Below are positions 53,383 through 62,041 of a DNA stretch of 64,000 bases, piece by piece; position 1 is the stretch's first letter, and each line of letters begins with the position of its first letter. The notes beneath the pieces are model-generated. The model saw only the letters and a program-made list of their open reading frames with translations, was not told the origin of the DNA and ran no database searches. The stretch is from Cryobacterium sp. PAMC25264 (GTDB lineage Bacteria > Actinomycetota > Actinomycetes > Actinomycetales > Microbacteriaceae). The stretch lies in NCBI RefSeq assembly GCF_019443325.1, contig NZ_CP080383.1, forward strand, positions 2,914,001-2,978,000. Reading direction: 5' to 3'. Position numbers and translations under genes: made by a program.

Positions 53383-55001
53383 CCGGGCACCTCCGACAGG
53401 ACCTCTGCCAGGAGCGCCGCGCGATCGTACTTACCGTTGGGCGAGCGGGGTAATGACTCGCGAACCTCTATGCGGGCGGGCACCATATATAGAGGTAGCA
53501 CCTGCCGCAGAGCCCCGGACAGAGTGTCGACGTCGACCTCGGCCGCGGGCGTTGTCGACGAGATCACGAGCACTATCCGTTGGCCCAGTGCCGGGTCGTC
53601 CTCGCCGAGCGCGACGGCGTCACGCACAAGACCGGTGCTGTAGGCGGCCTCTTCGACCTCGCTTGGGCTCACCCGGTAGCCCGACGTCTTGATCATGTCG
53701 TCGCTGCGGCCGACAAAGTACAGAAAGCCCTCCTGGTCCGCCACCACTGTGTCTCCGGACCAGACGGCCCGCTCAGGTGCACGCCACGGTTGCTGGGGAT
53801 AGTGAACCGGCCGATAGCGTTCCGCCGTCCGGATCGGGTCATTCCAGTAGCCAAGCGCCACCAGGGCTCCCCGGTGCACGAGTTCTCCTTCCTCTCCGGG
53901 CGCGCACGGCGTCCCGTCTGGACGGAGTACGAGAATCTCGGCGTTCGGGATGGCTCGGCCGATCGAGTCGGGGCGCCGGTCGATTTCGGATGGGTCGAGA
54001 TAGGTCGACCGGAAGGCCTCGGTGAGCCCGTACATGAGGTACGGGTCGGCCTCGGTGAAGATACCCCGCAACCGGTCCAGCATCGGCCTGGGCATCCTGC
54101 CCCCGGTGTTCGCCCAATATCTGAGCCGTCTCGCGGTTGCCGGTGGCCAGGCGACCTCGCTGAGTTGCAGCCACAGCGGGGGCACACAGGTGAGGGCGGT
54201 GACCCCGTACTGTGCGCAAAGCTTGGGTACCTCCAGCGGCAGCAGGTAGTTCATCAGCACACAGTGAGCGCCGACGGAGAAGGCCGTCGTCACCTGGCTC
54301 AGCCCGGCGTCGAAGCTCAGCGGAAGTACGCTGAGGATGACATCGTCGCTCGTGTTGCCCAGATAGGAACTGACGCTCTCGGCGCCGACGATCAGGTTGC
54401 GGTGGCTGAGCACGACACCCTTGGGTGTGCCGGTGCTCCCCGAGGTGTACAGGATCGCCGCCGGGTCGAGGTCTATCGCCGGTGGCTCTGGCCGGTCCTG
54501 GGTCGCGATCTGCCCGTCCGGCCACCGGTGCGTCTGCCAGGGTGTCTCCGGCCCGGACGGAGTGTGCCCGGACGGAGTGTCGCCCACGACGATCACATGA
54601 GCGACCTGCGTGACCGGCAGGACCGCCCCGAGTCGGGCTAGCCGGTCCGCCGAGGTGATCAGCACCGCCGCCGCGCTGTCCTGCAGGATATGACGCACCT
54701 GGGGTGCCTTCAGCACGTGGTTTATCGGGACGAAGACGCCCCCGGACGCAGAGATGGCGAAGATCGATGCGACGGTCTCGAAGCGCTTTTCCAGGTAGAT
54801 CGCAACCCGGTCTCCCCTCCGCACTCCGAGCGCGTGCAACCGCGCGGCCGTGGCGAGTGCCATCCGCCAGGTCTCGGCGTAGCTGATGGTGGCATTGCGG
54901 TAGCTCAGCGCGGGGGCGTCCGGCGTCAGCACGGCCGCCTGTGAAAGCAGGTGGTGGAGGTTCGTCCTGACCACGGTATGCCGTCGCCACTCTGCGCTCA
55001 T
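53379..55001 (-). CDS. AMP-forming acyl/aminoacyl ligase
   Basis: This 540-residue adenylating enzyme starts with ATG 55001, overlapping the stop of the aminotransferase gene. The P-loop AILYTSGSTGTPKGVVLSHRN, the VLSVLPLSFDAGL block, ANTGGRMPRPMLDRL, YLMYGLTEAFRSTYL (A5 motif) and VVADQEGFLYFVGRSDDMIKTSGYRVSPSEVE (A7-A8, cited core FLYFVGRSDDMIKTSGYRVS) are all present, as is the A10 Lys (LPRSPNGKYDRAAL). It activates a carboxylic acid as the acyl-AMP and loads it on a thiol, here probably the carrier encoded at 51854-52111. It resembles the exosortase-A-associated ligase family. The acid cannot be named from sequence; an amino acid fits the adjacent PLP decarboxylase. Confidence 0.87.
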   Translation of the reverse strand: MSAEWRRHTVVRTNLHHLLSQAAVLTPDAPALSYRNATISYAETWRMALATAARLHALGVRRGDRVAIYLEKRFETVASIFAISASGGVFVPINHVLKAPQVRHILQDSAAAVLITSADRLARLGAVLPVTQVAHVIVVGDTPSGHTPSGPETPWQTHRWPDGQIATQDRPEPPAIDLDPAAILYTSGSTGTPKGVVLSHRNLIVGAESVSSYLGNTSDDVILSVLPLSFDAGLSQVTTAFSVGAHCVLMNYLLPLEVPKLCAQYGVTALTCVPPLWLQLSEVAWPPATARRLRYWANTGGRMPRPMLDRLRGIFTEADPYLMYGLTEAFRSTYLDPSEIDRRPDSIGRAIPNAEILVLRPDGTPCAPGEEGELVHRGALVALGYWNDPIRTAERYRPVHYPQQPWRAPERAVWSGDTVVADQEGFLYFVGRSDDMIKTSGYRVSPSEVEEAAYSTGLVRDAVALGEDDPALGQRIVLVISSTTPAAEVDVDTLSGALRQVLPLYMVPARIEVRESLPRSPNGKYDRAALLAEVLSEVPG

Positions 55002-56152
55002 GACACAGCCCGATCGGCCAGGACCGGCACTTCTCCTGCTCGTGATCGTGCCCTCAGACTTCCGACGAGCGCGGCGGTGACCAGCGATTGCTGCACTGCA
55101 GTGAGGTGCGGGTACATCGGCAGCGAGAGTATCCGCCGCGCGGCGGCTTCCGCCACCGGAAAACGGCCGGCCTGATAGCCCAGTCCCGCGTAGGCGGCCG
55201 TGAGGTGCAACGGAGTCGGGTAGTGGATGGCCGCGCCGATCCCGGCGGCCCCGAGTTCAGCGAGCACCCGGTCGCGTTCGGCGACCTGGACCACGTAGAG
55301 ATGCCAGACGTCCTCGTTGCCGGGCCGGGTGGCGGGGAGCCGCACCTCGGTGAGGTCGGCAAGCATCCCCGCGTACCGTTCGGCGGCCGCGCGGCGGGCG
55401 GCGTTCCACGTGTCGAGCCTGCGTAGCTTGGCGCGCAACACCGTGGCTTGCACGGCATCCAGACGCGAGTTCACGCCAGCCCGGTCGTGCACATACTTCA
55501 CCGAGCTTCCGTGAGCAGCGTAGTTCCGGACGAATTCGGCGACGGCTGGGTCGTCGGTGAGCACTGCACCGGCATCTCCGGCCGCTCCAAGGTTCTTGCC
55601 GGGATAGAAGCTCGTCGCGGCGACCCGGCCGAGCGCACCGGCTCGGCCGATCGTGGCAGTCGCCCCCTGTGATTGGGCAGCGTCCTCGACGACGACAAGC
55701 CCGTGCCGTGTCGCGATCTGCAGGAGTGCTTCGACCGGCGCGGTCTGGCCGTAGAGGTGCACGGGCACGATTGCCCGAGTGCGCGACGTGACGGCCGCTT
55801 CGACTGCAGCGGGGTCGATGAGGAGGTATTCCTCATCGACGTCGACGAAGACCGGGGTCGCACCCAGGCGGGTCACCGCCTCGGCGGTCGCTATGAACGT
55901 GTTGACGGGGATGATGACCTCGTCGCCTGGGCAGATACCGACGGCCCGGAGTGCGAGCTCGACCGCATCGGTCCCGTTGGCCACTCCGACGCAGTGCCGA
56001 ACGCCGATGTACGCGGCGTACTCCCGCTCGAATGCGGCGACCTCGGCACCTCCGACAAAGGCCGCGGACGTGAACTGTTCCCGCCAGGCGGGCAGCACCT
56101 CCTCCGCGATCTCCGCCTGTTGGGAGACGAGGTCGAGAAACGGGACTCTCAT
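54998..56152 (-). CDS. DegT/DnrJ/EryC1 sugar aminotransferase (WlbC/WbpE-like)
   Basis: From ATG 56152 (AAGGTGA upstream) this is 384 residues: [19 protein letters not shown], then [56 protein letters not shown] and [22 protein letters not shown], where Lys of GKNLGA carries PLP. The NTFIATAEA and [12 protein letters not shown] forms are those of the C3-type aminotransferases (WbpE/WlbC, FdtB, QdtB), which aminate 3-keto nucleotide sugars. That fits the Gfo/Idh/MocA dehydrogenase at the head of the operon and the WbpD-type acetyltransferase at 27719. It overlaps its neighbours by four bases on both sides. Confidence 0.88.
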   Translation of the reverse strand: MRVPFLDLVSQQAEIAEEVLPAWREQFTSAAFVGGAEVAAFEREYAAYIGVRHCVGVANGTDAVELALRAVGICPGDEVIIPVNTFIATAEAVTRLGATPVFVDVDEEYLLIDPAAVEAAVTSRTRAIVPVHLYGQTAPVEALLQIATRHGLVVVEDAAQSQGATATIGRAGALGRVAATSFYPGKNLGAAGDAGAVLTDDPAVAEFVRNYAAHGSSVKYVHDRAGVNSRLDAVQATVLRAKLRRLDTWNAARRAAAERYAGMLADLTEVRLPATRPGNEDVWHLYVVQVAERDRVLAELGAAGIGAAIHYPTPLHLTAAYAGLGYQAGRFPVAEAAARRILSLPMYPHLTAVQQSLVTAALVGSLRARSRAGEVPVLADRAVS

Positions 56153-56790
56153 GCTGGTATCACCTTTCGTGGACCGGCCGGCACGCCCAGCCAGGTTTCC
56201 TCCGATGGCAGGTCCTTGACGAGCGCGGCCCCCATACCCAGGACCGAGTATTTGCCGACCCGTACGCCCTCGCGCACGCTCGCGTTCATGCCGAGGTACG
56301 CGCCTTCGCCGATCCACGCGTGGCCGCCGAGTGTCACGCCGGCGCAGAGAGTGGCGAAGGACTCCACGAGGTCGTCATGGGTCAATGTGACATTCGGCAT
56401 GATGACCACATGCCTGCCGAGCTCGACATTGGTGGTCAGCACCACGCCGGCAAGCAGGATGCTCCCCACCCCGACTGTGCAATCTGCCGGCACCACCACG
56501 CTGGGATCGATGACGCTGACGAAGTCGTCGTTGCCCCGGCCGTACCCGGCCAGGCGAGCGGCGATAGCCGCCCGGGTGACTCCACGTCCGGCGCAGATAA
56601 CCAGCCGGGCCTGCGGGTGATCTGCGACCTGACCGGTACCGCCGAGGATCGGCAGTCCGTCGAGACTCTTGCCCCATCGGGTTTCGTCATCGTCGAGGTA
56701 CCCGATCGCGGTGTGCAGTCCCGATCGCCGAAGCACGGACAGCGCCTCCCGAGCCAGGCCGCTCGCCGCGACGAGGAGCACCTCAGCCAT
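56149..56790 (-). CDS. Sugar O/N-acyltransferase, PglD/NeuD family
   Basis: From ATG 56790 this is 213 residues. The N-terminal Rossmann-like unit has [22 protein letters not shown] and [19 protein letters not shown], and the C-terminal left-handed beta-helix has [60 protein letters not shown] and [28 protein letters not shown] holds the catalytic His. PglD acetylates the 4-amino group of UDP-4-amino sugars, so it is a natural partner of the DegT aminotransferase encoded just upstream. It overlaps both neighbours, by eight bases upstream and four bases downstream. Confidence 0.87.
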   Translation of the reverse strand: MAEVLLVAASGLAREALSVLRRSGLHTAIGYLDDDETRWGKSLDGLPILGGTGQVADHPQARLVICAGRGVTRAAIAARLAGYGRGNDDFVSVIDPSVVVPADCTVGVGSILLAGVVLTTNVELGRHVVIMPNVTLTHDDLVESFATLCAGVTLGGHAWIGEGAYLGMNASVREGVRVGKYSVLGMGAALVKDLPSEETWLGVPAGPRKVIPA

Positions 56791-57934
56791 GCGCGGCCAC
56801 CGTGAGCGGAGAGAGCAACGCATCGATGACCGTAGTCTGTTCCGCATCCTCGAGCTGGTGGTAGAGCGGCAGGATCAGGGTGTTGCCGGTGAGCCGTTCC
56901 GACACCGGCAGCGGACCGCGGTATGACGGACTTCCTTCGTACGCCGGCTGCAGGTGCGCCGACATGATGCCTCGTCGAGCCGACACCCCGGCTTCGGCCA
57001 GGCGCACCAGTAGCGTCTCACGGTCGAACGGATAATCCGGGCCGACCTCGACCCAGTAGGACTGGTAGTTCGAGGTTCCCCACTCCGGGTCGCCTACCGG
57101 GCGCAGCCCTACGATGCCAGACAGGGCGGCTGTGTAGCGTTCGGCGATCTCCCGCCGACGGCGCACGATTTCCGGCAATCGGCCCAGCTGGACGATCCCC
57201 ACCGCTGCCTGCATGTCGGTCATCCGATAGTTGTATCCGATCTCCAGGTACTCCTCTGCCGGAGCGAGAATGCTCGCCTGCCGGTCGCTCGCCGACACGC
57301 TCATCGCGTGTTCCCGCAGGCGCCTGGCTCGCTCGGCCCAGTCTGAATTCGAGGTCGTCAACATGCCGCCCTCTCCCGTGGTCAACAGCTTGCGGGGGTG
57401 GAAGGACCACGCCGCCAGCGCGGCCCCGGCCCCCACTGGCCGACCCTTGTAGGTGGACCCGGCACCGCAGGCGGCGTCTTCGATCACCACGATGCCCAGC
57501 GGATCGCAGAGGTCGCGGATTGGGTCGAGGTCGACGGGCACCCCACCCTGGTCAACGACGATGACGGCTCGGGTCCGATCGGTGAGGGCGGCGGCGATGC
57601 CGTCTGCGGTGACACATCCGGTGTCGGGGTCGACGTCGATGAACACCGGTCGCGCACCGACGTAAGTGGGGGCGTTGGCCGTGGCAACGAAGGAGAATGA
57701 GGGAACAATCACCTCATCGCCGGCCTGGACCCCGGCAACGATCAGCGCCAGGTGCAGTGCCGTGGTGCAGTTTGAGGTCGCCACGGCGTGGTTGGCCTGC
57801 ATCGACGCTGCGAACTCGCGCTCGAACCGGGCCACCCTGGGGCCCTGCGCGACCCAGCCGGACTCGATCACCTCCGTGAGGGCGAGGACCTCTTCTTCCC
57901 CCAGCCACGGCTTCATGACGTTGATGCGGCTCAT
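56783..57934 (-). CDS. DegT/DnrJ/EryC1 sugar aminotransferase (PglE/ArnB-like)
   Basis: From ATG 57934 this is 383 residues: [91 protein letters not shown] and [18 protein letters not shown], with Lys of [11 protein letters not shown] bound to PLP. The FHPRK and TTGEGGM forms fit the C4-type aminotransferases (PglE, ArnB, PerA, LegC). It is distinct from the paralogue at 54998. Together with the PglD-like acyltransferase next to it, it suggests a 4-amino sugar branch. ATGA overlap with the epimerase gene couples them. Confidence 0.88.
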   Translation of the reverse strand: MSRINVMKPWLGEEEVLALTEVIESGWVAQGPRVARFEREFAASMQANHAVATSNCTTALHLALIVAGVQAGDEVIVPSFSFVATANAPTYVGARPVFIDVDPDTGCVTADGIAAALTDRTRAVIVVDQGGVPVDLDPIRDLCDPLGIVVIEDAACGAGSTYKGRPVGAGAALAAWSFHPRKLLTTGEGGMLTTSNSDWAERARRLREHAMSVSASDRQASILAPAEEYLEIGYNYRMTDMQAAVGIVQLGRLPEIVRRRREIAERYTAALSGIVGLRPVGDPEWGTSNYQSYWVEVGPDYPFDRETLLVRLAEAGVSARRGIMSAHLQPAYEGSPSYRGPLPVSERLTGNTLILPLYHQLEDAEQTTVIDALLSPLTVAAHG

Positions 57935-58926
57935 GACACCACGCCCACACGACCGGCCGAGATCTCGTCGCGCTGCGGTTGCCACCAGTCGACGAGCCGT
58001 CGCAGACCGTCGTGCAATCCGACCTGAGCCTCGAAGCCGAGCTGCTCTCGCGCCGCTCGGGTATCCGCCAGACGCCGGACAACGCCGTTGACCGCACGGT
58101 CCGGGCCGTGCTCGACCGCCAGGTCGGAGCCCATCACCTCGAGAAGCGCCTCGGCCAGACCTAACAGGGTGGTCTCGGTTCCGCTGGCCACGTTGTACAC
58201 ACCCTCCGTGCGGTCGCCGGCGGCGGCCAGGAGATTCGCCCTGGCGATGTCCGTGGTGAAGATGAAGTCCATGGTCTGCAACCCGTCGCCGTAGATCAAC
58301 GGCGGTCTCCCATCGGCGATGCGCTCCATCCAGCGCACCAACACCTCGGTGTAGAGACCGTGGATATCCATCCGTGGACCGTAGACGTTGAAGTAGCGCA
58401 GAGCCACATAGTCGAGCCCGTACATCGAATGGAAGCTGCGCAGCATCCCCTCGCCGAACGATTTGGCCGCGCCGTAAAAAGTGTCGTTGTTGGTGTGGTG
58501 ATGGCTCTCCGGCGTCGGGAAAGTCTCGGCCAGGCCGTACACCGAGGCACTGGAAGCGGAGATGACCTTGTCGACACCATGCGCCGCTGCGGCCTCCAGG
58601 ACATTGAATGTTCCGTCGGCCAACACCTCATTGGCGAGGCGCGGCTCCTCTGCACACTGGGTGATGCGAATAGCCGCCTGGTGGAAGACCAGGTTCGTGC
58701 CCGCCGTCACCCTCCGCACCACAGCAGCGTCACGGATATCGCCCTCGATCACAGCGACCCGCCCGTCGGCCATCGCGCCGTCGAGGTTGGCCATCCGGCC
58801 GCGAACAAAATTGTCCAGCACGTCGATGTGGTCGACGCCCGCGTCGAGCAGTTGGTCAACGATCGTGGATCCGATGGTGCCCGCGCCGCCGGTGACCAGC
58901 ACACGAGCGCCCTGCAGCGCAGTCAT
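57931..58926 (-). CDS. NAD-dependent nucleotide-sugar epimerase/dehydratase (extended SDR)
   Basis: This 331-residue protein starts with ATG 58926. VLVTGGAGTIGSTIVDQLL is the NAD loop (TGGxGxIG), VFHQAAIRITQCAEEPRLAN is the usual second block, ISASSASVYG holds the Ser, FYGAAKSFGEGML the catalytic YxxxK, and LRYFNVYGPRMD the substrate loop. QTMDFIFTTDIARANLLAA follows. It resembles UDP-glucose/UDP-GlcNAc 4-epimerase-like members (WbpP/GalE/LegB group). A 4-epimerase or 4,6-dehydratase role would feed the C4 aminotransferase encoded next. Sequence alone does not separate these. It overlaps its neighbours on both sides. Confidence 0.85.
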   Translation of the reverse strand: MTALQGARVLVTGGAGTIGSTIVDQLLDAGVDHIDVLDNFVRGRMANLDGAMADGRVAVIEGDIRDAAVVRRVTAGTNLVFHQAAIRITQCAEEPRLANEVLADGTFNVLEAAAAHGVDKVISASSASVYGLAETFPTPESHHHTNNDTFYGAAKSFGEGMLRSFHSMYGLDYVALRYFNVYGPRMDIHGLYTEVLVRWMERIADGRPPLIYGDGLQTMDFIFTTDIARANLLAAAGDRTEGVYNVASGTETTLLGLAEALLEVMGSDLAVEHGPDRAVNGVVRRLADTRAAREQLGFEAQVGLHDGLRRLVDWWQPQRDEISAGRVGVVS

Positions 58927-60005
58927 GCCGGTTCCCCCGCCAGCTCTGCCTGGAGCACCGGTACCCGTGGCGTCATCGGAAAGGTCACGACCACGTTCTC
59001 TGTCAGGCTGCGACTGGCAGCCTCGAGCACCTCGAGCACCCTCAACCCGGATCCAGCGTCGGTGCGTGGAGCGCGCCGCTCCAGGATGCTCGCCGCGAAC
59101 TCAGCGGTCATGGAATCCAGCGCTTCCCGTTCCGACAGAGCGGGCGACCAGGTGTCGCCGAGTCGGTAGGAGATGGCGGCAGTCCGTCGCTCCAACCCAT
59201 CCAGGGATTGGGTCTCCAGATCCACGCCACGGTCATAGACACTGACCCGCTGCTGAGGGTTGAGGTCATCCCAGACCAGGGTGCGCTTGGTGCCGCCGAT
59301 GATCATGGTGCGTATCTTCGTGGGACTCAACCAGTTGACGTGGACGTGCGCGATGGCGCCGTGCTGGAGCGGGAGCGTGAGGTAGCCGACACACGATTTA
59401 CCGGCGCCGAGGGGATCCGCCCCCTGCGCAGAGACGCTGAGCGGTCGCAGACCACCCGGGAGGACAAAATCGATGATCGAGAGGTCGTGCGGGGCAAGAT
59501 CCCAGAACACATCCACATCCGGCTGGATCAGACCGAGATTGATGCGGACTGAGTCGATGAACAGGATGTCGCCGAGCGCTCCCTCGTCGATGAGCTCACG
59601 GATCTTCAGCACGGCCGGGGTGTAGCAGTATGTGTGGTCCGTCATCAGGACCAGCGAATTCTCGGCGGCGACCCTGGCCATCGATTCACCTCGGCCACTC
59701 GTGTCCGCGAGCGGCTTCTCCACCAGGACATGCTTGCCGGCGGCGAGCGCCGCGCAGGCGATGCCGTGATGCGTCGACGCGGGCGTGGCGATCGCCACGG
59801 CGTCAAGGGTGTCATCAGCGAGGAGAGAGGCCACTGACGAGGTCACCCGCACCCCACTTCCCCGACCCGCGACTCGCTCCGCGCGCTCAGTGTCCAGGTC
59901 GCAGACCGCAGCGAGATCCCAGTGCGGGCTCGCCCGGAAATTCCGGGCCAGATTGGGCCCCCAGTATCCAGCGCCGATGACAGCGATCCGCAACGTATCG
60001 GTCAC
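58923..60005 (-). CDS. Gfo/Idh/MocA-family nucleotide-sugar oxidoreductase (WlbA/WbpB-like)
   Basis: This 360-residue protein starts with ATG 60005 and is the first gene of the operon. The NAD(P) fold shows RIAVIGAGYWGPNLARNFR and DAVAIATPASTHHGIACAAL, followed by the family signature HVLVEKPLADTSGRGESM (EKP) and TDHTYCYTPAVLKIRELI. The C-terminal beta-sheet region has VFWDLAPHDLSIIDFVLPGG with the HD motif. WGPN and the WDLAPHD block are typical of the WlbA/WbpB group, which oxidises C3 of UDP-N-acetyl-glucuronic acid for amination. The 6-dehydrogenase that would make that substrate is not in this window. Confidence 0.87.
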   Translation of the reverse strand: MTDTLRIAVIGAGYWGPNLARNFRASPHWDLAAVCDLDTERAERVAGRGSGVRVTSSVASLLADDTLDAVAIATPASTHHGIACAALAAGKHVLVEKPLADTSGRGESMARVAAENSLVLMTDHTYCYTPAVLKIRELIDEGALGDILFIDSVRINLGLIQPDVDVFWDLAPHDLSIIDFVLPGGLRPLSVSAQGADPLGAGKSCVGYLTLPLQHGAIAHVHVNWLSPTKIRTMIIGGTKRTLVWDDLNPQQRVSVYDRGVDLETQSLDGLERRTAAISYRLGDTWSPALSEREALDSMTAEFAASILERRAPRTDAGSGLRVLEVLEAASRSLTENVVVTFPMTPRVPVLQAELAGEPA

Positions 60006-60350
60006 AGTGAACCCCTATAGCTTGAAGGCTGATGTAACGAGCTATGAGCGCCCTCATACCTGAGGGTCGCTCACGCAGTCACAATGCCACTGCGTTGGGC
60101 ACTTCGCTGCCCCCAACCGGGGGTGACCTGGGCGGCCTGGAACTGCCCCCTGTTCAGGTCACAGCGCGGAAAATGCGGAGCAGGTATGGTCACGTCGTGA
60201 GGTCCTGAGATTCCCTCATGTGATGCACGACGATCGAATTCGCGTCCTGCGAAGGCCCTCGTCACCTGCATCACTGCTCGATCCGCCTCACTGCTTGACC
60301 TGTTCCGCAACCCGCCCGAACCTGTAAACCCGAAATGCAGGGGACCTTCC
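60006..60350. other. Divergent control region of the sugar operon and the priming transferase
   Basis: This 345-base stretch separates two divergent units and contains no gene I can support. A C5-N4-G5 palindrome (CCCCCAACCGGGGG, 60110-60123) lies in it, similar to the hairpin at 35708-35726 ahead of the beta-helix gene. CCTCATACCTGAGG at about 60052-60065 is a small second hairpin next to the operon start. AGGGGA at about 60339-60344 precedes GTG 60351. Promoter hexamers are not clear. Confidence 0.45.
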
Positions 60351-60469
60351 GTGAATACGTCTATCGCGGGGCGACCTATCCGTCGACCCCAAAACACGCC
60401 GACGCCGACAACGGCAGGTGTGGCCCGAGCTCGGCCCGCCCGGCTTCCTGCCGGAAGCGCCGGCCCCCG

Positions 60470-62041
60470 ATGAGCGCGCCTACGCCACGTTCCCCCGCGC
60501 CCGGAGGAATCCCGGCGGGTTACCGGACCCCGCTCCGCCTGGTCAGGACCGCCCCAACACCCATCACCGAGGCGACGCCCGGCGCGGGTACTGTACGAGG
60601 GCTGTCCGGCGCCGCCTGGGCACGGCATTACCGAACGAAGCTGCGCCTGACGGATGCGGCGGTGATCAGCGCCTCCGTGACCGTTGCCTTCCTGGCCCGA
60701 TTCGCCCTGGTCGACCCGGCGGCGCTCACGAACCCGTCCACGGCCGGGGTCCCGTTGTCCTATTGGGCGATCACCGTTCTGGTGATCGGAACGTGGATCA
60801 TCACTCTGTCGACCTTCCGCACCCGGGACTCCCGCGTCGTGGCGGTGGGGGCCACCGAATACAAACTCGTGATCAACGCCACCCTGCTGACCTTCGGAAT
60901 GCTGGCGATAGCCTTCCTGCTGTTACAGGTCGACACGTCTCGCGCATACTTCGTCTTCGCGCTCCCATTGGGGCTCTCCGCTCTGGTTCTCGAACGCTGG
61001 CTCTGGCGCAAATGGCTCATCAGGCAACGTCGCTTCGGCCACTACCTCTCCCGGGCCATCGTTGTCGGGGGGCGGGACGACATCGAGTACGTGGTGCGGC
61101 AGATCAACGACAAGTCCGAGGCGGCCTATCACGTGGTGGGCGCCGCGCTTGAGGGCGACAACGTGACGAGCATCACGTCCTCCGGCCATCACGTTCCCGT
61201 GGTGTCCGATTTCGCCCACGTCGCCCAGGCGGCCCAGACCCTGGACGTGGACGCCGTCATCGTGGCCGGGCATCCCAGCCTGGGCAGCGGCTTCGTGCGC
61301 AATCTGGGTTGGGACCTGGAGGGCACTTCGGCCGAACTCGTCCTCTCCAGTCGGCTGACGGACGTCGCTGGCCCGCGCATCCATTTCCGTCCCGTCGAAG
61401 GCCTCCCGCTGATCCACGTCGAAATCCCCCAATTCGACGGTGCCAAGCACGTGCTGAAGCGTGCGCTGGACATCACGCTCGGCGGCGCAGCGCTGCTCGT
61501 GGTCAGCCCGGTGCTCCTGGTGATCGGCCTCCTGGTGAAGCTGGACAGCCCCGGCCCCGTCCTGTTCCGGCAGGAACGGGTGGGGCGAAACGGCCGCACC
61601 TTCCACATGGTCAAGATCCGTTCCATGGTGCGTTCCGCTGAGGACCAGCTGGCCGGGCTCCTCGAGCAGAACGAAGGCTCAGGGGTGCTCTTCAAGATCC
61701 GGAGCGATCCGCGAATCACCCGGGTCGGTCGCGTTCTGCGCAAGTATTCCCTGGACGAACTGCCGCAGCTCTGGAACATCGTGATGGGGCAGATGAGCCT
61801 GGTCGGGCCCCGCCCGCCGTTGCCGTCCGAGGTGTTGAACTACGAGACGCATATGCACCGCCGGCTGTATATCAAACCCGGACTGACCGGCATGTGGCAG
61901 GTGAACGGGCGCTCAAACCTCAGCTGGGAGGAGAGCGTGCGACTGGACCTCTATTACGTCGAGAACTGGTCGCTCGCCGGCGACCTCATGATCATCTGGC
62001 GCACAGTGAAGATCGTGCTCCGGCCGTTGGGCGCGTACTGA
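60470..62041 (+). CDS. Priming polyprenyl-phosphate sugar transferase (exopolysaccharide, WbaP/CpsE type); N-terminus uncertain
   Basis: From ATG 60470 this is 523 residues. Four membrane helices (about 64-170) and a CoA-binding-like loop precede a further helix (ALDITLGGAALLVVSPVLLVIGLLV) and the catalytic domain: LDSPGPVLFRQERVGRNGRTF, MVKIRSMV, VGRVLRKYSLDELPQLWNIV, MSLVGPRPPLPSE, RLYIKPGLTGMWQVNGRS and ESVRLDLYYVENWSL. These are the bacterial sugar transferase signatures; the enzyme puts the first sugar phosphate on undecaprenyl phosphate. A better ribosome site (AGGGGA) lies before GTG 60351, whose frame ends in ATGA at 60470. One added base would fuse both into about 563 residues, so the real start may be 60351. 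Confidence 0.88.
   Translation: MSAPTPRSPAPGGIPAGYRTPLRLVRTAPTPITEATPGAGTVRGLSGAAWARHYRTKLRLTDAAVISASVTVAFLARFALVDPAALTNPSTAGVPLSYWAITVLVIGTWIITLSTFRTRDSRVVAVGATEYKLVINATLLTFGMLAIAFLLLQVDTSRAYFVFALPLGLSALVLERWLWRKWLIRQRRFGHYLSRAIVVGGRDDIEYVVRQINDKSEAAYHVVGAALEGDNVTSITSSGHHVPVVSDFAHVAQAAQTLDVDAVIVAGHPSLGSGFVRNLGWDLEGTSAELVLSSRLTDVAGPRIHFRPVEGLPLIHVEIPQFDGAKHVLKRALDITLGGAALLVVSPVLLVIGLLVKLDSPGPVLFRQERVGRNGRTFHMVKIRSMVRSAEDQLAGLLEQNEGSGVLFKIRSDPRITRVGRVLRKYSLDELPQLWNIVMGQMSLVGPRPPLPSEVLNYETHMHRRLYIKPGLTGMWQVNGRSNLSWEESVRLDLYYVENWSLAGDLMIIWRTVKIVLRPLGAY

Noticed and set aside
50838..55001. Exosortase/PEP-CTERM protein-sorting system
   Set aside because: The ligase and decarboxylase resemble exosortase-A-associated families, but there is no multi-spanning exosortase, and none of the secreted proteins here ends in a PEP-CTERM-like tail. 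An exosortase elsewhere in the genome cannot be excluded.
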